Source: Acidisoma sp035492295 (lineage in GTDB: Bacteria; Pseudomonadota; Alphaproteobacteria; Acetobacterales; Acetobacteraceae). Taken from it: a stretch of DNA of 12,997 nt. The stretch lies in assembly GCF_035492295.1 (NCBI RefSeq), contig NZ_DATJJK010000294.1, forward strand, positions 1 to 12,997. Reading direction: 5' to 3'. Of this stretch, positions 1-8,181 are shown piece by piece; within the stretch, counting starts at the first letter, position 1; the number at the start of each line of letters is the position of its first letter. Made by a program: the position numbers and the translations under genes. The notes below the pieces were generated by a model. The model did not search any database. It was not told the origin of the DNA and worked only from the letters and a program-made list of their open reading frames with translations.

Positions 1-1692
1 CGCCGGATTGCGGCTGAAGAGCGAGAAGAGCTGGATGCCGGCGGGCAGGGCGGAGACGAAATGGTCAAAACGGGCGAAGGTCTGATCCGGCTGCGGTTGT
101 TTCGCAATCGCGCGGAGCATATGCGGCAGGAGATGCTCGAGCAGGCTCCGCGCCCGTTCCGAGCGCAGCGCGCGTGGCCGGCCGGAAAGCCAGCGCCGGA
201 TCGTCTCCACGATACGCGGCCCGTCGGCATAGCCAAGGCTCCGCAGCCGGGCGAGCATCGCCTCCGGCATCGCAGTGCCGCCGGGGCCGACGGTGATCGC
301 TTCCGCCTCGTAATGGTCCTCGTCCTCGAGTTCGAAAAAGGAATCGTAGAGGCGTTGGACGGCGAGGAGTTCGCGGAGCAGCGCCTCGGCGAAGGCCTCG
401 GGCGCGGCGAAGCCCATGAAGGTCGCGAGTGCGGCCATGCCCTCGCGGCTGCCCGGCAGGGCATGGGTCTGGCGGTCGGCCACCATCTGCAGCCGATGTT
501 CCACTTGGCGCAGCAGGCGGTAGGCGCGGGTGAGAGCGGCCGCTGTTTCGCTCGTGATGTGGCGGAGGCGGGTGAGCAGGCGCAGCGCGGGAAGCGTGGC
601 GCCGACGCGCAGGATGGGCTGCCGCCCGCCCCAGACCAGCTGCTGGGACTGCGCCAGGAACTCGATTTCGCGGATGCCGCCGCGCCCGACCTTGAGATTG
701 TGGGCCAGGAGCCGGGCCACCGGGTCCGGCCCTTCCGGGATGGGTCCGCCACGATGCGCGTCCATCAGCCGCTTCATGGCGTGGATATCGGCGATGGCTG
801 CGAAGTCGAGATGCCGGCGCCAGACGAAAGGGCGCAGCCCATCGAGGAAGGACTGACCGAGCGCGATATCGCCCGCCACCGGCCGCGCCTTGATGAAGGC
901 GGCGCGTTCCCAGTTGCGACCCATGGTTTCGTAATAGGTCATGCCGGTGGCGACGGAGATGGCCAACGGCATGGCCGAGGGATCGGGCCGCAGCCGCAGA
1001 TCGACCCGAAAGACGTAGCCGCCCACCTCCCGCGCTTCCATGAGCTTGACGAGATCCCTGGCTAGGCGCGTGTAAGTTGCGCCTATAGTCTCTTGCGGAG
1101 TGGCAATGGCCGCGGGGTCATAGAAGACGATGAGGTCGATATCGCTCGAATAATTCAGCTCCCGGCCGCCCAGCTTGCCGAGCGCCAGGACGAAGAGACC
1201 GCTGCCCGCGACGGGGTCCCGCGCAGGGTCGGTCAGCGCGATCCGGCCGCGGTCATGTTCCTGGAGCAGCAGATGCCGGAGGCCGAGCTGCAGCGTTGCC
1301 TCGGCGAGGCGGGAGAGCGCGCCGGTGACGAGCGAAAGGCCCCAAAGCCCGCCGATATCGGCGAGGGCCACAGCCAGCGCCACCTGGCGCTTCGCCCGCC
1401 GCAGGCTTGCGGCGACAGCGGCGCGCGACGCGGCCGGGCTGGTTTCGGACAGGCTGCGGAAGGCGGCCTCCACGGCTGCGGCCGGGCCCGCTTGCGCGAC
1501 CGTCAGAAGTGTCTCCGGCTCATTCAGAGCGAGTTCGGACAGATAGGGGCTGTTGCCGCCGATCGCGGCCAGCATGCCGGGCGGCAGACCTCCTGCCCCC
1601 GGCACCTGCGCGCGGAAGCGGGCCGCGAAATCTTCCGCGGCGTCGGGGTCGGCCGGCTGCGGCCAGCGGATGGCAGGTTCCTCGGGATTCAT
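1..1692 (-). CDS. glnE: Bifunctional glutamine synthetase adenylyltransferase/adenylyl-removing enzyme, N-terminal part (runs off left edge)
   Basis: GlnE attaches AMP to, and removes it from, a tyrosine of glutamine synthetase in response to PII protein signals, so it sets nitrogen assimilation in the cytoplasm. Translating the minus strand from ATG at 1692 gives 564 codons open to the window edge; full-length family members are roughly 950-1000 residues. The nucleotidyltransferase signature GKLGGRELNYSSDIDL lies at residues 172-187 with the paired aspartates D184 and D186. GRGGIREIEF (336-345) and the VEHRLQM stretch ending at residue 403 are further family hallmarks. What is present is therefore the adenylyl-removing half, the linker and the very start of the adenylyltransferase half. 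The start codon lies 17 bp from the divergent start of the AsmA-like gene, and no clear Shine-Dalgarno precedes it. Family assignment is secure; only the C-terminus is unseen. Confidence 0.95.
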   Translation of the reverse strand, partial: MNPEEPAIRWPQPADPDAAEDFAARFRAQVPGAGGLPPGMLAAIGGNSPYLSELALNEPETLLTVAQAGPAAAVEAAFRSLSETSPAASRAAVAASLRRAKRQVALAVALADIGGLWGLSLVTGALSRLAEATLQLGLRHLLLQEHDRGRIALTDPARDPVAGSGLFVLALGKLGGRELNYSSDIDLIVFYDPAAIATPQETIGATYTRLARDLVKLMEAREVGGYVFRVDLRLRPDPSAMPLAISVATGMTYYETMGRNWERAAFIKARPVAGDIALGQSFLDGLRPFVWRRHLDFAAIADIHAMKRLMDAHRGGPIPEGPDPVARLLAHNLKVGRGGIREIEFLAQSQQLVWGGRQPILRVGATLPALRLLTRLRHITSETAAALTRAYRLLRQVEHRLQMVADRQTHALPGSREGMAALATFMGFAAPEAFAEALLRELLAVQRLYDSFFELEDEDHYEAEAITVGPGGTAMPEAMLARLRSLGYADGPRIVETIRRWLSGRPRALRSERARSLLEHLLPHMLRAIAKQPQPDQTFARFDHFVSALPAGIQLFSLFSRNPA

Positions 1693-1699
1693 CGCGGCC

Positions 1700-1703
1700 G
1701 AGG
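1700..1703 (+). promoter_or_regulatory. Ribosome binding site deciding the AsmA-like gene start
   Basis: GAGG lies six bases before ATG 1710. The reading frame stays open another 300 bp upstream, but that part is antisense to glnE. This site is the main sequence argument for the shorter start. Confidence 0.5.
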
Positions 1704-1709
1704 CTGGCC

Positions 1710-4700
1710 ATGAGCGGGCAGGACGGTCAAGAGCCGGGGCAAGAGCCGCTGCGCGAGGCTGCCCTGCCGGTGCCAGCAGGACCGCCCGTGCCCGCGCCGG
1801 CGCCCGCCCCCCGGCGCAGGCATCGCCCCGGCCGATGGTGGCGCTGGCCGCTGCAGGCCGCGATCCTTTTGGTCGAAGGCATCCTGCTCATCCTGATCAT
1901 CGGCGGCAGCATGCTCGCCTGGCGGGCTGCCCAGGGGCCGGTCGATCTCTCCTGGATGCTGCCCCGTCTCGGTCGCATCGCGCATGCCGCGGTGCCTGAC
2001 GATCGCATCTCCGTGCAGCACCTGGCCATCGCCTGGCGCGGCTTCACCCGCGGGCCGGACCAGCCGGTACAGGTGACCGGTGACGGCATTTCCGTTGTGG
2101 ACCGCGCGCGGGATCGCAGTGTGAGCCTCGACCATGCGGCGCTGGACCTGTCCGCTGCCTGGGCGGTGCGCGGCACCTTCGCGCCCCGGGTGGTGACGTT
2201 GGACGGGCTGCGTGTCTCGGCGCGGCGCGCGGCCCCGCGCAACGAGGCGGGGCCGCCAGAGCGCGGCCGTCCGGCCAGGCCATGGGACGTGCGAGCCACG
2301 GCGCGGGATGCGATCGCCGTGCTGCGGCAGCCGCCGCAAGACGATCGCCACCTCGCCCCGGTGCGTTTCGCGGGCCTCGCGGAACTGCGCCGCATCACGG
2401 TGACAGGGGCGAGCCTCGTTCTTGAACCGGCAGCCGCCGCCGCCGCTGCTCCGGCCACGGGCGCGGATCTGTCCGACAAGGCGCTGCAGCTCGGCAATTT
2501 CTCGCTCGTGGCGGCGCGCGGCGACAGCGGCGGGTTGAGCCTGCAGGCCTCCGGTGTGCTCGCCTCCCGCGCGGGCCCGCTGCCGGCAGCGACGGCGGAC
2601 GCGCGGCCGAGCCTCAGCCTGCGCGGTGCCGTGAGCCCGGCGGGCATGGTGACGCTTGATGCGACGGCGATCCTCGGCGATCCGGCGGCCATGCTCGCGG
2701 CCATCGGCGCCCGGGGCGATCTGCCGGTGCCGGATATGGCTGTGCAGGCCCAGGCAGGACTCGCGGCGGGCCCGGATGCGCGGATCACCGATCTGCGGGC
2801 GAGCGTTACCGGCGGTGCCGGCCATCTGCGAATTGACGGCGCGATCATTCCGGTCTCCGCGCTCCACGTGAGCCTGTCGGGTGACGAGAGCCATCTCGCC
2901 GTCGACTCCGATTCGCATATCGTCTTCGGCGCCGTAAGCAGCGCGCCGCCGCCCACGGTTACGCTCACTGGCGGCGCCACCTGGGAGGCGGGAGCCATCA
3001 TTGCGTCCCTCGGCCTCGGCATCGATCACGTCGCATCGGACGACGTGCCGGCCTATTGGCCGCCGGGCTTCGCGGACGGCGCCCGCAACTGGATCAAGGC
3101 CCAGGTTCGGGACGGGCAGCTGCATGACGGCACGGTGAGCCTTGGTCTGAAGAGCAACCAAGATCTCTCTGATATTGAAGTTTTTTCGGCAACTGGGACG
3201 GTCCCGGCCCAGGGCCTGACCGTGACTTGGCTGCCGCCCATTCCGCCGCTAACACAGGTAAATGGGGCGATTGTGTTGCAGGGGCCGGATGCGATCGCCA
3301 TTCGCGTCGACGATGCGCGGCAGGGTGACCTCACTCTCTCCAAAAGCGGCATCGTGATCACCGGACTTTCCGCGCGGGACCAGATCGGCACGATCACGGT
3401 GAACCTTGTGGGCCCGGTCGCCGAAGCCGTCGCACTCGTCAATCATCCGCGGCTCCATCTCCTGCAAGGCGTGCCGCTGCCGCTGAAGGTGACGAGCGGG
3501 ACAGTGACGACGCGGGTGCAGCTGGCACTGCCCCTCGACGCAAATGTGACGACCAATCAGATCACCATGACGACCCATGCCGCGTTGCAGGATCTCAGCC
3601 TCACCGGCCTGCTGCTCGGCCGCGACGTGACCCACGGGCAGCTCACCATCGACGCCACCATGGAAAAGCTGCACCTGGCGGGCAGCGCGGCGCTCGCCGG
3701 CATTCCAGTGACCCTTGCGCTCGACACCAGCTTCACCAAAGGCCCGCCAAGCGGGGTCGTGGCTTCCCTTCAGGCGAGTGCCACCGCCGACCAGTCCCAG
3801 CTTGCCGCCGCCGGTATTCCGACAGGCGGGATACTGGACGGCACCGCCGATGCGAGTGTCGCGGTCCAGGCTCAACGGGGTGGACGGACCGATATCAACG
3901 CCCGTCTGGCCCTTCCCGAATCGCATCTACGCGTCAATGCCATTGCCTGGGCGGGCGGCGAGGGCAGCGCCACCGCGACCGCGCATCTCGCCCTGCAGGG
4001 CGACCGAATCATCGCCTTCGATCCGGTAAACCTCCAGGGGCCCGGCATCGACGTCGCGATCCGGCCGAGCTTCACGGACGGGCGGCTTTCAGCCATCGGC
4101 ATCGACCGCCTGCGGCTCGGCGTCACCGATCTTTCAGGCAGTGTCGGCCTGCCCGCCGCCAAGAGCGACCCCTATGTCATTGCCGTCCAGGGCAAGGCGC
4201 TCGATCTCTCCGGCGTCTTCGGCAAGAAGGCGAGCCCGAGCGTCAAGCCCGCCAATGACGCGCTGTCGACCATCTCCTCCAAGGACGAATTCGCGCCCCA
4301 CCCGCCCTGGCGGGCGACCGTCTCGCTCGACCGGGTGCTTTTCGGGCGCATGGCCGCGGGGGGCGCGCGCGTGATCGAAGGACTCCGCGGGCAGGTGGTG
4401 AACAACGGGACGGTCGTGCAAAGCGCCGATGTCTCCGTCCGCGTGGCGCCGTCCGGCGGTCTCACCCATCTCAGCATTGTGCCAAACGGCCCGGGCAGCC
4501 GGAGGGTGACGCTGACGAGCGCCGATCTCGGCGGCCTCCTCAAGGCGACCAACGCCTATGACGTGATCAATGGCGGCGCGCTCAGAATCGACGCGTCCTA
4601 CGACGATCGCCGGCCGACCCATCCGCTGAGCGGCACCGTGGAAATGGACAAGTTCACACTCGGCAATGCACCGACTGTCGCCAAAGTGCTGCAGGGCATG

Positions 4701-5117
4701 ACGCTTTACGGCGTCGTCGACCTCATGCATGGGTCGGGTCTTTTCTTCAGCAAGCTGGTTGCGCCCTTCACGCTTGAGAGCCGCAAGCTGACCCTGGCTG
4801 ATGCGCGGGCCTATAGCGCGTCCCTGGGCCTTACTGCCCATGGCACGGTCGACCTGCCGCAGAATGCCTTCAACATCCAGGGCACCATTGTGCCGGCCTA
4901 TTTCTTCAATTCCCTGCTCGGCCACATTCCGCTGATCGGCAAGCTGTTCAGCCCCGAGAAGGGCGGCGGGATCTTCGCCGCCGATTTCCAGCTGGTCGGA
5001 CCCATCAACAACCCCGCGGTACACGTCAATGCGCTGTCCATGGTTGCCCCCGGCTTCCTGCGCGACCTCTTCAACAAGAAGGGCGCGCCGACCCCGTCGA
5101 GCCTGAAGCAGCCATAG
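1710..5117 (+). CDS. AsmA/YhdP-like envelope protein (DUF3971 plus AsmA-like C-terminal region)
   Basis: A 1135-residue inner-membrane-anchored protein of the AsmA-like superfamily. Relatives such as YhdP, TamB and YdbH are thought to bridge the periplasm and help move phospholipids to the outer membrane; the role here is inferred from family. Residues 21-45 are rich in Pro, Ala and Arg. One membrane helix spans about 49-69, leaving a short cytoplasmic tail and a large periplasmic part made of alternating beta-strand-like stretches. YWPPGF at 449-454, followed by ARNWI, is the DUF3971/YhdP-type landmark. The C-terminal region (about 930-1110) has the AsmA-like pattern, including SGTVEMDKF, LVGPINNP and the amphipathic FFNSLLGHIPLIGKLF around 1066. 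The frame is open back to 1407, but ATG 1710 has GAGG six bases upstream and lies just outside glnE, so it is preferred. The stop is 20 bp before the longest possible upp start. Confidence 0.87.
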   Translation: MSGQDGQEPGQEPLREAALPVPAGPPVPAPAPAPRRRHRPGRWWRWPLQAAILLVEGILLILIIGGSMLAWRAAQGPVDLSWMLPRLGRIAHAAVPDDRISVQHLAIAWRGFTRGPDQPVQVTGDGISVVDRARDRSVSLDHAALDLSAAWAVRGTFAPRVVTLDGLRVSARRAAPRNEAGPPERGRPARPWDVRATARDAIAVLRQPPQDDRHLAPVRFAGLAELRRITVTGASLVLEPAAAAAAAPATGADLSDKALQLGNFSLVAARGDSGGLSLQASGVLASRAGPLPAATADARPSLSLRGAVSPAGMVTLDATAILGDPAAMLAAIGARGDLPVPDMAVQAQAGLAAGPDARITDLRASVTGGAGHLRIDGAIIPVSALHVSLSGDESHLAVDSDSHIVFGAVSSAPPPTVTLTGGATWEAGAIIASLGLGIDHVASDDVPAYWPPGFADGARNWIKAQVRDGQLHDGTVSLGLKSNQDLSDIEVFSATGTVPAQGLTVTWLPPIPPLTQVNGAIVLQGPDAIAIRVDDARQGDLTLSKSGIVITGLSARDQIGTITVNLVGPVAEAVALVNHPRLHLLQGVPLPLKVTSGTVTTRVQLALPLDANVTTNQITMTTHAALQDLSLTGLLLGRDVTHGQLTIDATMEKLHLAGSAALAGIPVTLALDTSFTKGPPSGVVASLQASATADQSQLAAAGIPTGGILDGTADASVAVQAQRGGRTDINARLALPESHLRVNAIAWAGGEGSATATAHLALQGDRIIAFDPVNLQGPGIDVAIRPSFTDGRLSAIGIDRLRLGVTDLSGSVGLPAAKSDPYVIAVQGKALDLSGVFGKKASPSVKPANDALSTISSKDEFAPHPPWRATVSLDRVLFGRMAAGGARVIEGLRGQVVNNGTVVQSADVSVRVAPSGGLTHLSIVPNGPGSRRVTLTSADLGGLLKATNAYDVINGGALRIDASYDDRRPTHPLSGTVEMDKFTLGNAPTVAKVLQGMTLYGVVDLMHGSGLFFSKLVAPFTLESRKLTLADARAYSASLGLTAHGTVDLPQNAFNIQGTIVPAYFFNSLLGHIPLIGKLFSPEKGGGIFAADFQLVGPINNPAVHVNALSMVAPGFLRDLFNKKGAPTPSSLKQP

Positions 5118-5218
5118 TCAGCGGGGTCAAAGGGACGATGGCCCACCCGTTGCCGATGGACGGCGCGGACGGCATCATGCGCGACCGAATTTCCGAACAA
5201 GAAGCGAGTGCCGGCGAC

Positions 5219-5857
5219 ATGCGCGCCTTTCCGAACCTCACCATCGTCGATCACCCCCTGGTTCAGCACAAGCTGACGCTGATGCGCCGCAGGGAGAAGT
5301 CGACCAAGGAGTTCCGCCATCTCCTGAAGGAGATCAGCCTGCTCCTTGGCTACGAGGTGATGCGGGACCTGCCGCTGCAGATGGTGCCGATCGAGACGCC
5401 GCTGGAGCCGATGATGGCGCCGCTGCTTGCCGGCAAGAAGCTTTGCTTCGTCTCCGTGTTGCGGGCGGGGGATGGGCTGTTGGACGGTCTGCTCGACCTC
5501 GTGCCCTCGGCCCGCGTCGGCCATATCGGCCTCTATCGTGACCCTGTCACGAAACGGCCGGTGGAATATTTCACCAAGCTGCCCGAGGATGTACAGGATC
5601 GGTTGGTGATCGCGGTCGATCCGATGCTCGCGACCGGTCATTCAGCCGCCGCCGCCGTACGCGTCATCAAGAAGGCAGGCGCCGCGCAGATTCGCTTCCT
5701 CTCGCTTCTCAGCGCGCCTGAGGGCGTGCAGGTGATGCTGGAGGAACACGGGGACGTGCCGGTCTTCACCGCAGCGCTGGACCGGGAGCTCGACGAGCAT
5801 GCCTATATCCGCCCCGGTCTCGGCGATGCCGGGGACCGGCTGTTCGGAACGAAGTGA
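5219..5857 (+). CDS. upp: Uracil phosphoribosyltransferase
   Basis: Converts uracil and PRPP to UMP and pyrophosphate in the cytosolic pyrimidine salvage pathway. From ATG 5219 the protein has 212 residues, the usual family size (about 208-216). It opens with the typical DHPLVQHKLTLMR segment, has the SVLRAGDGLLDG substrate loop, the PRPP-binding motif VDPMLATGHSA, and the classic C-terminus YIRPGLGDAGDRLFGTK that closes over uracil. The PRPP loop has His where the E. coli enzyme has Gly (ATGGS), which I regard as a tolerated variant. The frame is open further upstream, with ATGs at 5138, 5156 and 5177. The one at 5138 has AGGG three bases before it and would add 27 residues, so the start is uncertain. 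The gene closely follows the AsmA-like gene on the same strand and may be co-transcribed with it. Confidence 0.93.
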   Translation: MRAFPNLTIVDHPLVQHKLTLMRRREKSTKEFRHLLKEISLLLGYEVMRDLPLQMVPIETPLEPMMAPLLAGKKLCFVSVLRAGDGLLDGLLDLVPSARVGHIGLYRDPVTKRPVEYFTKLPEDVQDRLVIAVDPMLATGHSAAAAVRVIKKAGAAQIRFLSLLSAPEGVQVMLEEHGDVPVFTAALDRELDEHAYIRPGLGDAGDRLFGTK

Positions 5858-5966
5858 CTGTTTGAACAAAAGATTAACATGAGAGCGTTTGTGCCACTCA
5901 GAGCCCTTGCCTTCCTCTGACGGCAGTTCTACGCCGTGGCCGAACGACACCCCGGAAGGAAAAGCC
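5858..5966 (+). promoter_or_regulatory. upp-eno gap, probable eno promoter region
   Basis: The first 33 or so bases of this 109-bp gap (5858-5890) are clearly AT-rich against a GC-rich background, which suits a promoter. TTGAAC at 5862-5867 could be a -35 element, but I see no convincing -10 box 16-18 bases downstream. A weak 5-bp inverted repeat (ACGGC/GCCGT, 5920-5937) is also present. No upp terminator is visible, so read-through from upp is possible. Confidence 0.35.
5954..5960 (+). promoter_or_regulatory. Strong eno ribosome binding site
   Basis: GGAAGGA sits six bases before ATG 5967. It fixes the enolase start there rather than at a codon 78 bp upstream in the same open frame. Confidence 0.8.
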
Positions 5967-7244
5967 ATGTCCGCCATCGCCGACATCGTTGCCCGCCAGA
6001 TCCTCGACAGCCGTGGCAATCCCACCGTCGAGGTTGACGTCATTCTCGAGAGCGGTGCCATGGGTCGCGCCGCCGTCCCCTCCGGCGCCTCGACTGGCGC
6101 GCATGAGGCGGTGGAACTCCGCGATGGCGACAAGACCCGCTTCGGCGGCAAGGGCGTGAGCCAGGCGGTGGGCTTCGTCGAAGGCGAAATTTTCGAGGCG
6201 CTGGCTGGGCTCGAAGCCTCGGAGCAGGTGAAGCTCGACAACCTGATGATCGACCTCGACGGCACGCCCAACAAGAGCCGGCTCGGCGCCAACGCCATGC
6301 TCGCGGTCTCGCTCGCCGTCTCCAAGGCGGCGGCGATTGAATACGACCTGCCGCTCTATCGCTATCTCGGCGGTGTCGATGCGCGGACCCTGCCGGTCCC
6401 GATGATGAACATCATCAATGGCGGCCAGCATGCCGACAACCCGATCGACATTCAGGAATTCATGATCGCGCCGGTGGGCGCGGCGAGCATTTCCGATGCC
6501 GTGCGCATCGGGTCGGAGATCTTTCATACCCTGAAGAAGGCGCTGCACGACGCCGGCCACAATACCAACGTGGGCGACGAAGGCGGCTTCGCCCCCAACA
6601 TCGGCTCAGCCGAAGCGGCGCTCGATTTCATCACGATGGCCTGCGAAAAGGCCGGCTATCGTCCGGGTGAGGACGTGATGTTCGCGCTGGACGCTGCCGC
6701 CACGGAATTCTATGCGGACGGCGCCTACAAGATGGAAGGTGAGGGCAAGACCTTCGATTCCGCCGGCATGGTGGACTACCTCGCGGCGCTGGTTGCCAAA
6801 TATCCCATCTTTTCGATCGAGGACGGCCTGGCCGAGGACGACTGGGCTGGCTGGAAGCTGCTGACCGAGAAGCTCGGGGGCCGCGTGCAGCTGGTGGGCG
6901 ACGATCTTTTCGTGACCAACCCGGCCCGTCTGCGCCGCGGCATCGCCGAAAAGACCGGCAATTCCATCCTCGTGAAGGTCAACCAGATCGGCACGCTGAC
7001 CGAGACGCTGGAAGCGGTGGAAATCGCGCATCGCGCGGGTTTCACCAGCATCATCAGCCATCGTTCGGGCGAGACCGAGGACACCACCATCGCCGATCTC
7101 GCGGTTGCGACCAATGCGGGGCAGATCAAGACCGGCTCGCTCGCCCGCACCGACCGCGTGGCGAAATACAACCAGCTCATCCGCATTGAGAACGCGCTCG
7201 GCTCCAGCGCGCGCTACGCCGGCCGCACAATCCTGCGCGGCTGA
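5967..7244 (+). CDS. eno: Enolase (phosphopyruvate hydratase)
   Basis: Interconverts 2-phosphoglycerate and phosphoenolpyruvate in glycolysis and gluconeogenesis; in many bacteria it is also part of the RNA degradosome. The protein is 425 residues, the normal length. It starts with the family N-terminus (IADIVARQILDSRGNPTVEV). By family knowledge the Mg-binding acids map to D242, E285 (SIEDGL) and D312 (GDDLF). The catalytic residues map to E164 (QEFMIAP), E205 (VGDEGGFAPN) and the lysine K338 within ILVKVNQIGTLTET. SHRSGETEDTTIADLAV (366-382) and GQIKTGSLARTDR complete the signature. A strong Shine-Dalgarno fixes the start. The gene has its own AT-rich upstream gap and ends eight bases before a pair of terminator hairpins, so it is probably expressed as its own unit. 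Confidence 0.98.
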   Translation: MSAIADIVARQILDSRGNPTVEVDVILESGAMGRAAVPSGASTGAHEAVELRDGDKTRFGGKGVSQAVGFVEGEIFEALAGLEASEQVKLDNLMIDLDGTPNKSRLGANAMLAVSLAVSKAAAIEYDLPLYRYLGGVDARTLPVPMMNIINGGQHADNPIDIQEFMIAPVGAASISDAVRIGSEIFHTLKKALHDAGHNTNVGDEGGFAPNIGSAEAALDFITMACEKAGYRPGEDVMFALDAAATEFYADGAYKMEGEGKTFDSAGMVDYLAALVAKYPIFSIEDGLAEDDWAGWKLLTEKLGGRVQLVGDDLFVTNPARLRRGIAEKTGNSILVKVNQIGTLTETLEAVEIAHRAGFTSIISHRSGETEDTTIADLAVATNAGQIKTGSLARTDRVAKYNQLIRIENALGSSARYAGRTILRG

Positions 7245-7248
7245 GACG

Positions 7249-7275
7249 AAAAAAGGCCGCCGAAAGGCGGCCTTT
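7249..7275 (-). terminator. Intrinsic terminator for phyR (minus strand)
   Basis: A perfect 10-bp stem (AAAGGCCGCC at 7252-7261 with GGCGGCCTTT at 7266-7275) has a GAAA loop. Read on the minus strand it is followed by six T (the A run at 7249-7254), as expected for a terminator of phyR, which stops at 7322. Read on the plus strand only three T, part of the stem, follow. Confidence 0.8.
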
Positions 7276-7286
7276 AGATGAAGACG

Positions 7287-7317
7287 AACCCGGGCGAGCG
7301 ATCGCCCGGGTTTTTTT
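7287..7317 (+). terminator. Intrinsic terminator for eno (plus strand)
   Basis: An 11-bp perfect stem (7287-7297 pairing with 7302-7312) has a GCGA loop and is followed directly by a T run ending at 7317. The T run is on the plus strand only, so this hairpin serves eno. It is the second of two hairpins that eno transcripts meet. Confidence 0.88.
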
Positions 7318-7321
7318 GTTC

Positions 7322-8161
7322 TCAGGCGGAGACGGAGCGGCGCGCGGCGCCCGTCTTGCGGCCGAGGCGGGCGCGCTGGTCGAAGAACAGCGCCTGGCTG
7401 ATCACCGCCTTTACCGCCTCGTGCTGGAAGGGCTTGGTGATGAGGAAGGACGGCTCCGGCCGGTCGCCCGTCAGCAGGCGCTGCGGATAGGCCGTGATGA
7501 AGACAACGGGCACTTCGGCGCCTGCCAGGATGTCCGATACCGCATCAAGGCCCGAACTGCCGTCGGCGAGTTGGATATCGGCCATGATGAGGCCCGGCCG
7601 GGTCTTACTGGCGAGCGCCATGGCCTCTGTCCGCGTGCGCGCAACGCCCACGACATGATGGCCGAGATCGCCGACAAGGGCTTCGAGATCCATGGAGATG
7701 ATGGTCTCGTCCTCGATGATGAGGACATCGGCATGCAGTTGTGCCGCGATCTCCTTCTCCGCCTCGTCGATCAGGCGGCGCACCTCGGTCACCGGGCGAT
7801 CCACGAGCTTCGCGATCACGTCCGACGAGAAGCCCTCCATCGTATGCAGCAGGAAGCAGACGCGCGGCAGCGGGGTGATTTGCTCGATATCGTGGCCTTC
7901 GGCCGCGGTCGCATCGGCCAGCACCGGCGCATGATGGCGCCGGTTGGCCGGCACCGAGCCCCAGATAGTGAGGAAGACCTTGTAGAGCGCCGCGTTGAGA
8001 TCGAGATCGGCCGGCAGGGCATCGGGTTCGACCGAGATCGTCTCCAGTGCGGCGGCGGCATAAGCGTCCCCGGCGGACTGGCTGCCGGTGAGCGCGCGGG
8101 CGAAGCGCCGAAGATAGGGAAGGTGAGCGGCGATCTGGTTCGTGTTGTGCATCTGCGTCAT
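7322..8161 (-). CDS. phyR: General stress response regulator PhyR (sigma-like domain plus receiver)
   Basis: PhyR is the anti-anti-sigma switch of the alphaproteobacterial general stress response. When phosphorylated, its sigma-like domain captures the anti-sigma factor NepR and frees the ECF sigma factor EcfG. The 279-residue protein has an EcfG-like region in residues 1-140 (AHLPYLRRFARALTG near the start, and FLLHTMEGFSSDVIAKL in the region-4-like part). A receiver domain follows from about 145: acidic pair E150/D151, phospho-acceptor D195 in MADIQLADG, T223 in FITAYP and K243 in ITKPF. A basic tail of about 19 residues (261-279, six Arg/Lys) extends past the point where I expect PhyR proteins to end. 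An ATG three codons in (8152) is an alternative start, and no good Shine-Dalgarno is seen for either. Neither nepR nor ecfG is present in the window. A divergent kinase-like gene lies upstream. Confidence 0.95.
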   Translation of the reverse strand: MTQMHNTNQIAAHLPYLRRFARALTGSQSAGDAYAAAALETISVEPDALPADLDLNAALYKVFLTIWGSVPANRRHHAPVLADATAAEGHDIEQITPLPRVCFLLHTMEGFSSDVIAKLVDRPVTEVRRLIDEAEKEIAAQLHADVLIIEDETIISMDLEALVGDLGHHVVGVARTRTEAMALASKTRPGLIMADIQLADGSSGLDAVSDILAGAEVPVVFITAYPQRLLTGDRPEPSFLITKPFQHEAVKAVISQALFFDQRARLGRKTGAARRSVSA

Positions 8162-8181
8162 CCGAGGAGCATCATCCGTAG

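Noticed and set aside
1407..1709. N-terminal 101-codon extension of the AsmA-like gene
   Set aside because: It lies wholly antisense to glnE and reads as Arg/Pro-rich shadow sequence. ATG 1710 has a ribosome site and leads directly into the tail and membrane helix.
61..1713. Plus-strand open frames of 334 and 206 codons across the left end
   Set aside because: They are antisense to glnE, whose translation carries unmistakable family motifs. Their products are Arg/Gly/Ala-rich shadow sequences with no recognisable domain.
1689..3161. Minus-strand open frames of 490 and 431 codons opposite the AsmA-like gene
   Set aside because: Long antisense frames are expected in GC-rich coding DNA. The products are low-complexity Arg/Ala/Gly sequence, while the plus strand encodes a coherent membrane-anchored protein.
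5863..5890. EcfG-like promoter upstream of eno (TGAAC, 18 bases, CGTTT)
   Set aside because: The first G of GGAAC is replaced by T and the spacer is a base longer than the usual 16-17, so the match is no better than chance.
5889..5966. 26-codon upstream extension of enolase
   Set aside because: The strong GGAAGGA site and the conserved enolase N-terminus both place the start at 5967.
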